Positions 13,999-16,152 of a stretch of DNA of 16,152 bases are shown piece by piece. The stretch is taken from NCBI GenBank assembly GCA_035914695.1, contig JAMIQH010000120.1, positions 1 to 16,152 on the forward strand, given 5' to 3'. The number at the start of each line of letters is the position of its first letter. Positions within the stretch are counted from its first letter, which is position 1. The position numbers and the translations under genes are program-made. Origin of the DNA: JAOSJT01 sp035914695 (GTDB lineage Bacteria > Bacteroidota > Ignavibacteria > SZUA-365). The notes under the pieces are model-generated. The model was not told the DNA's origin. It did not search any database and worked only from the letters and a program-made list of their open reading frames with translations.

Positions 13999-14949
13999 AT
14001 GCCCAAGACAGTGTTGGAATTTGAAAAGCCGGTTATAGAACTCGAACAGAAAATCGCCGAAATGCGCGCCGTGGTGCAGGATCTCTCGCTCAACGACGAG
14101 ATCGACGCATTGGAGCGCAAGGTCGACGAATTGCGGCGCTCGGTGTACTCCAATCTCACACGCTGGCAGAAAGTGCAGCTCGCGCGGCATCCGGACCGTC
14201 CCTACACGCTGGACTACATCAAGCACATGACCGAGGATTTCGTGGAATTGCACGGCGACCGCGCATTCGGCGACGATCACGCCATCGTGGGCGGCTTCGC
14301 GCGCATCGAGGGCCGCACGGTGATGCTCATCGGCCAGCAAAAGGGACGCGACACCAAGAGCAATCTGCATCGCAATTTCGGCATGGCCAATCCCGAGGGC
14401 TATCGCAAGGCGCTGCGTCTGATGAAGCTGGCCGAGAAATTCGGACATCCCGTGGTGACGCTCGTCGACACGCCGGGTGCCTACCCGGGCATCGAAGCCG
14501 AGGAGCGCGGTCAGGCGGAGGCCATCGCGCGCAACCTGTTCGAAATGAGCCGTCTCGGCGTGCCCATCATTGTGGTGATCATCGGCGAGGGCGCGTCGGG
14601 CGGAGCGCTGGGCATTGGCGTGGGCGACCGCGTGTTGATGCTGGAAAACACCTGGTACAGTGTGATCTCGCCCGAGAGCTGTTCGAGTATTCTCTGGCGC
14701 AGTTGGGATTACAAGGAGCAGGCCGCCGAGGCGCTGCGCCTTACCGCGCCGGATTTGCTCGAGCAGGGATTGATCGACCGCATCATTCCCGAACCCCTGG
14801 GCGGGGCGCATCGCAATCACGCCGAGGCCGCACTGCTGCTCAAAACCGCGCTGGTGGAGGAAATAAAGCGACTCTCGTCGGTGAACGCCGAGCAGTTGCG
14901 CAAGCAGCGCGTGAAAAAGTTTTCGCGCATGGGAGAATTCAACGGATAA
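13999..14949 (+). CDS. accA: Acetyl-CoA carboxylase carboxyltransferase subunit alpha
   Basis: A 316-residue subunit, close to the 319 of E. coli AccA. With AccD it transfers the carboxyl group from biotin to acetyl-CoA, giving malonyl-CoA for fatty-acid synthesis. The N-terminal coiled segment (FEKPVIELEQKIAEM) is followed by the hallmarks TRWQKVQLARHPDRPY, ELHGDRAFGDD, GRDTKSNLHRNFGM, LVDTPGAYPGIEAEERGQ and IGEGASGGALGIGVGD, then a C-terminal SPESCSSILW segment. Nothing is missing. GAGG lies about ten bases before the ATG at 13999. It follows the glycosyltransferase fusion by 18 bp and is followed three bases later by a thioesterase, so the three probably share a transcript. Confidence 0.98.
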   Translation: MPKTVLEFEKPVIELEQKIAEMRAVVQDLSLNDEIDALERKVDELRRSVYSNLTRWQKVQLARHPDRPYTLDYIKHMTEDFVELHGDRAFGDDHAIVGGFARIEGRTVMLIGQQKGRDTKSNLHRNFGMANPEGYRKALRLMKLAEKFGHPVVTLVDTPGAYPGIEAEERGQAEAIARNLFEMSRLGVPIIVVIIGEGASGGALGIGVGDRVLMLENTWYSVISPESCSSILWRSWDYKEQAAEALRLTAPDLLEQGLIDRIIPEPLGGAHRNHAEAALLLKTALVEEIKRLSSVNAEQLRKQRVKKFSRMGEFNG

Positions 14950-14952
14950 ACC

Positions 14953-15375
14953 ATGACGGTGATTTGCGCTTGCGATACCCGCATCCGCGTGCGCTACGCG
15001 GATACGGACCAGATGGGCATCGTGTACAATGGCAAATACTTCGAGTACTTCGAAGTGGGCCGCACGGAAATGATGCGCATGTTCGGCCTGCCCTACATTG
15101 AATTCGAGCGCGCGGGCACGCGCCTGCCGCTGGTGGAGGCACATGCGCGCTTTCATCGCCCCGCGCTGTACGACGACGAATTGCACATTCACAGCGAAGT
15201 GCGTGAGTTGCCGCGCTCGCAACTGCGCGTGGATTACGCAATCCGCCGCGTGGCCGACAACGAATTGCTCGTCACCGGCTACACCACGCACGCCTTTCTT
15301 GATATCGCCACACTGCGCCCCGTGCGTCCTCCGCGGCGCTTTCTCGACGCGCTCGGCAACAGCGCGCGCGACTGA
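14953..15375 (+). CDS. YbgC/4HBT-family acyl-CoA thioesterase
   Basis: A 140-residue hotdog-fold thioesterase. The segment RYADTDQMGIVYNGKYFEYF (14-33) carries the family's DTDxxGxVYxxxY motif with the presumed catalytic aspartate Asp19, followed by EVGRTEMMRMFGLPY and the helix/strand pattern of YbgC-like proteins. Family members hydrolyse short- to medium-chain acyl-CoA thioesters in the cytosol, and in proteobacteria YbgC belongs to the Tol-Pal cluster; here it accompanies accA instead, pointing to acyl-CoA metabolism. The start at 14953 has GGA six bases upstream, inside the accA end. The stop TGA at 15373-15375 touches the first repeat of the array downstream. Confidence 0.93.
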   Translation: MTVICACDTRIRVRYADTDQMGIVYNGKYFEYFEVGRTEMMRMFGLPYIEFERAGTRLPLVEAHARFHRPALYDDELHIHSEVRELPRSQLRVDYAIRRVADNELLVTGYTTHAFLDIATLRPVRPPRRFLDALGNSARD

Positions 15376-15564
15376 GTCAGTCCACCAGCGCTTAGGCCGG
15401 GTTGGATCGTGCATGACAGGTCGGTCTCGGAAAACGTCCCTAATCGTCGTCACACTGAGGGACGCGCCTGCGGGCTGAATGCCGTGTCTTTTGAAAATCA
15501 TCGTCCAGGCGCGGACTCGAAGTGCCTGCTCCATTCTTGGTAGGTCGCGTACCTTGTCTTGTGC
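15375..15564. repeat. Intergenic repeat unit 1 (190 bp)
   Basis: First of two adjacent direct repeats with a 190-bp period. It begins at the last base of the thioesterase gene (AGTC-R-GTCCACCAGCG) and ends with CTTGTGCAG. It differs from unit 2 at seven positions over the aligned 186 bp (about 96% identical). Each unit contains the inverted pair CGCGCCTG (15463-15470) and CAGGCGCG (15506-15513), which could form an 8-bp stem with a 35-nt loop. No convincing coding capacity. Confidence 0.9.
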
Positions 15565-15756
15565 AGTCGGTCCACCAGCGCCTACGCCGGTTTGGATCGT
15601 GCATGACAGGTCGGTCTCGGAAAACGTCTCTAATCGTCGTCACACTGAGGGACGCGCCTGCGGGCTGAATGCTGTGTCTTTTGAAAATCATCGTCCAGGC
15701 GCGGACTCGAAGTGCCTGCTCCATTCTTGGTAGGTCTCGTACCATGTCTTGTGCAG
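15565..15756. repeat. Intergenic repeat unit 2 (about 190 bp)
   Basis: Second near-identical tandem copy. Its stem arms CGCGCCTG/CAGGCGCG recur at 15653-15660 and 15696-15703. Substitutions relative to unit 1 are scattered (for example GGTCGCGTACCTT versus GGTCTCGTACCAT), suggesting a duplication some time ago rather than an assembly duplicate. Confidence 0.9.
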
Positions 15757-15840
15757 CGAAGGGCCTGCGAGAAAATTTATGCGTCCTTCCGAGCACGTGG
15801 CTCAGGCCCGGAGTGGAACATCCGCCGTGGCAGATCGAAG
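15741..15840. repeat. Diverged repeat block, copy 1
   Basis: Starts with ACCATGTCTTGTGCAGCG at the end of unit 2 and, after about 50 variable bases, ends with a 32-bp element (15809-15840, core GGAGTGGAACATCCGCCG). The same two anchors recur at 15981-16076. Part of the same repeat family, since the GGCGCGGACTCGAA of units 1 and 2 resembles GGCGCGGAGTGGAA in the second copy of this block. Confidence 0.75.
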
Positions 15841-15980
15841 GATCGCGCACGTTTCCTATCCCTTCGACACAGATCGTACAATGAGGTTTCGACTCCGCAC
15901 CGACCAATAATCGCGGCGCTGTGAACGATCATCTCGCGGTGCGTCGCTCAACCTGACGATAACTGTGCGATGCGCAGGAG

Positions 15981-16076
15981 ACCATGTCATGTGCAGCGGA
16001 GCGCCGAGCACCTTTGTCCGAGATGGTACGGCGTGATTCCGGCGCGGAGTGGAACATCCGCCGTGGCGGATCGAAG
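15981..16076. repeat. Diverged repeat block, copy 2
   Basis: Begins ACCATGTCATGTGCAGCG and ends with a 32-bp element (16045-16076) that differs from 15809-15840 at one base. That base completes a perfect small palindrome, TCCGCC-GT-GGCGGA (16057-16070). A further shared motif, TTCGACTCCG, follows both copies (15888-15897 and 16101-16110). The array probably continues beyond the window. Confidence 0.75.
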
Positions 16077-16152
16077 CCGCGGTAGCCAGTTGCACGACGC
16101 TTCGACTCCGAGCCCGAACCAAGATCTTCTCTTACCGAACGTCCTTACCGCG

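Noticed and set aside
13900..15534. Minus-strand open frame of 544 codons opposite accA and the thioesterase
   Set aside because: Antisense to two well-supported genes; the translation is rich in His, Ala and Arg with no domain signal.
15440..15907. Minus-strand peptide recurring in both 190-bp repeats (MEQALRVRAWTMIFK...)
   Set aside because: The repeated open frame follows from the DNA repeat. Substitutions between copies change amino acids freely (G/S, T/N, P/R, K/R), so no selection on the peptide is visible.
15375..16152. CRISPR array
   Set aside because: The repeat units are about 190-240 bp and contiguous, without short direct repeats separated by unique spacers of constant length.

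Overview
The window is mostly GC-rich, densely packed bacterial DNA. A secreted Asp-box protein with a C-terminal type IX secretion (T9SS) sorting domain, together with several small outer-membrane beta-barrel-like proteins, points to the Bacteroidota/FCB superphylum. The high GC fits a lineage such as Ignavibacteria, Kapabacteria or Rhodothermia better than a classical Bacteroides or Flavobacterium. This placement is inferred from gene content only. There are no rRNA or tRNA genes and no CRISPR array.

Layout. (1) 1-4080 is a metal-homeostasis cluster. A Fur/Zur-type repressor and an outer-membrane protein gene read rightward. A CobW/COG0523 zinc-chaperone GTPase, a MerC-type membrane protein with a His-rich loop, and an ABC-2 ATPase with the first codons of its permease read leftward. 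The divergent spacer carries TTGC-N4-GCAA palindromes, one lying on the -35 region of the zur promoter. The outer-membrane protein gene overlaps zur by ATGA but has two in-frame stop codons directly after its signal peptide. (2) 4081-6498 looks less GC-rich and like a small defence island: a frameshifted and stop-containing relic of a type I methylase (hsdM), then a leftward pair encoding a small TOPRIM-like protein and an OLD-type AAA ATPase. (3) 6499-7617 is a metallo-beta-lactamase-fold hydrolase of the NAPE-PLD/UlaG type. (4) 7697-8374 is a compact AbrB/MazE-Doc toxin-antitoxin operon with a perfect TTGACA-N17-TATAAT promoter and an 11-bp palindrome in its spacer. (5) 8517-11726 holds two leftward genes for envelope or secreted proteins. 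(6) 11995-15375 is a rightward run: a GT2-polyprenyl phosphoglycosyltransferase-like fusion whose catalytic PGT core is missing, then accA and a YbgC-like thioesterase. (7) 15375-16152 is a non-coding array of related repeats of about 190-240 bp.

How the parts work together. The zinc genes form a plausible Zur regulon: sensor, zinc-delivering GTPase, membrane protein and outer-membrane channel. The AAA-TOPRIM pair beside the hsdM relic is the best candidate for an uncharacterised system here, because the architecture is a split version of OLD/PARIS-type anti-phage modules. Three disabling lesions lie close together: the double stop in the outer-membrane gene, the lesions in hsdM, and a possible frameshift at the end of the TOPRIM gene. 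Either this segment is decaying or its assembly is locally imperfect.
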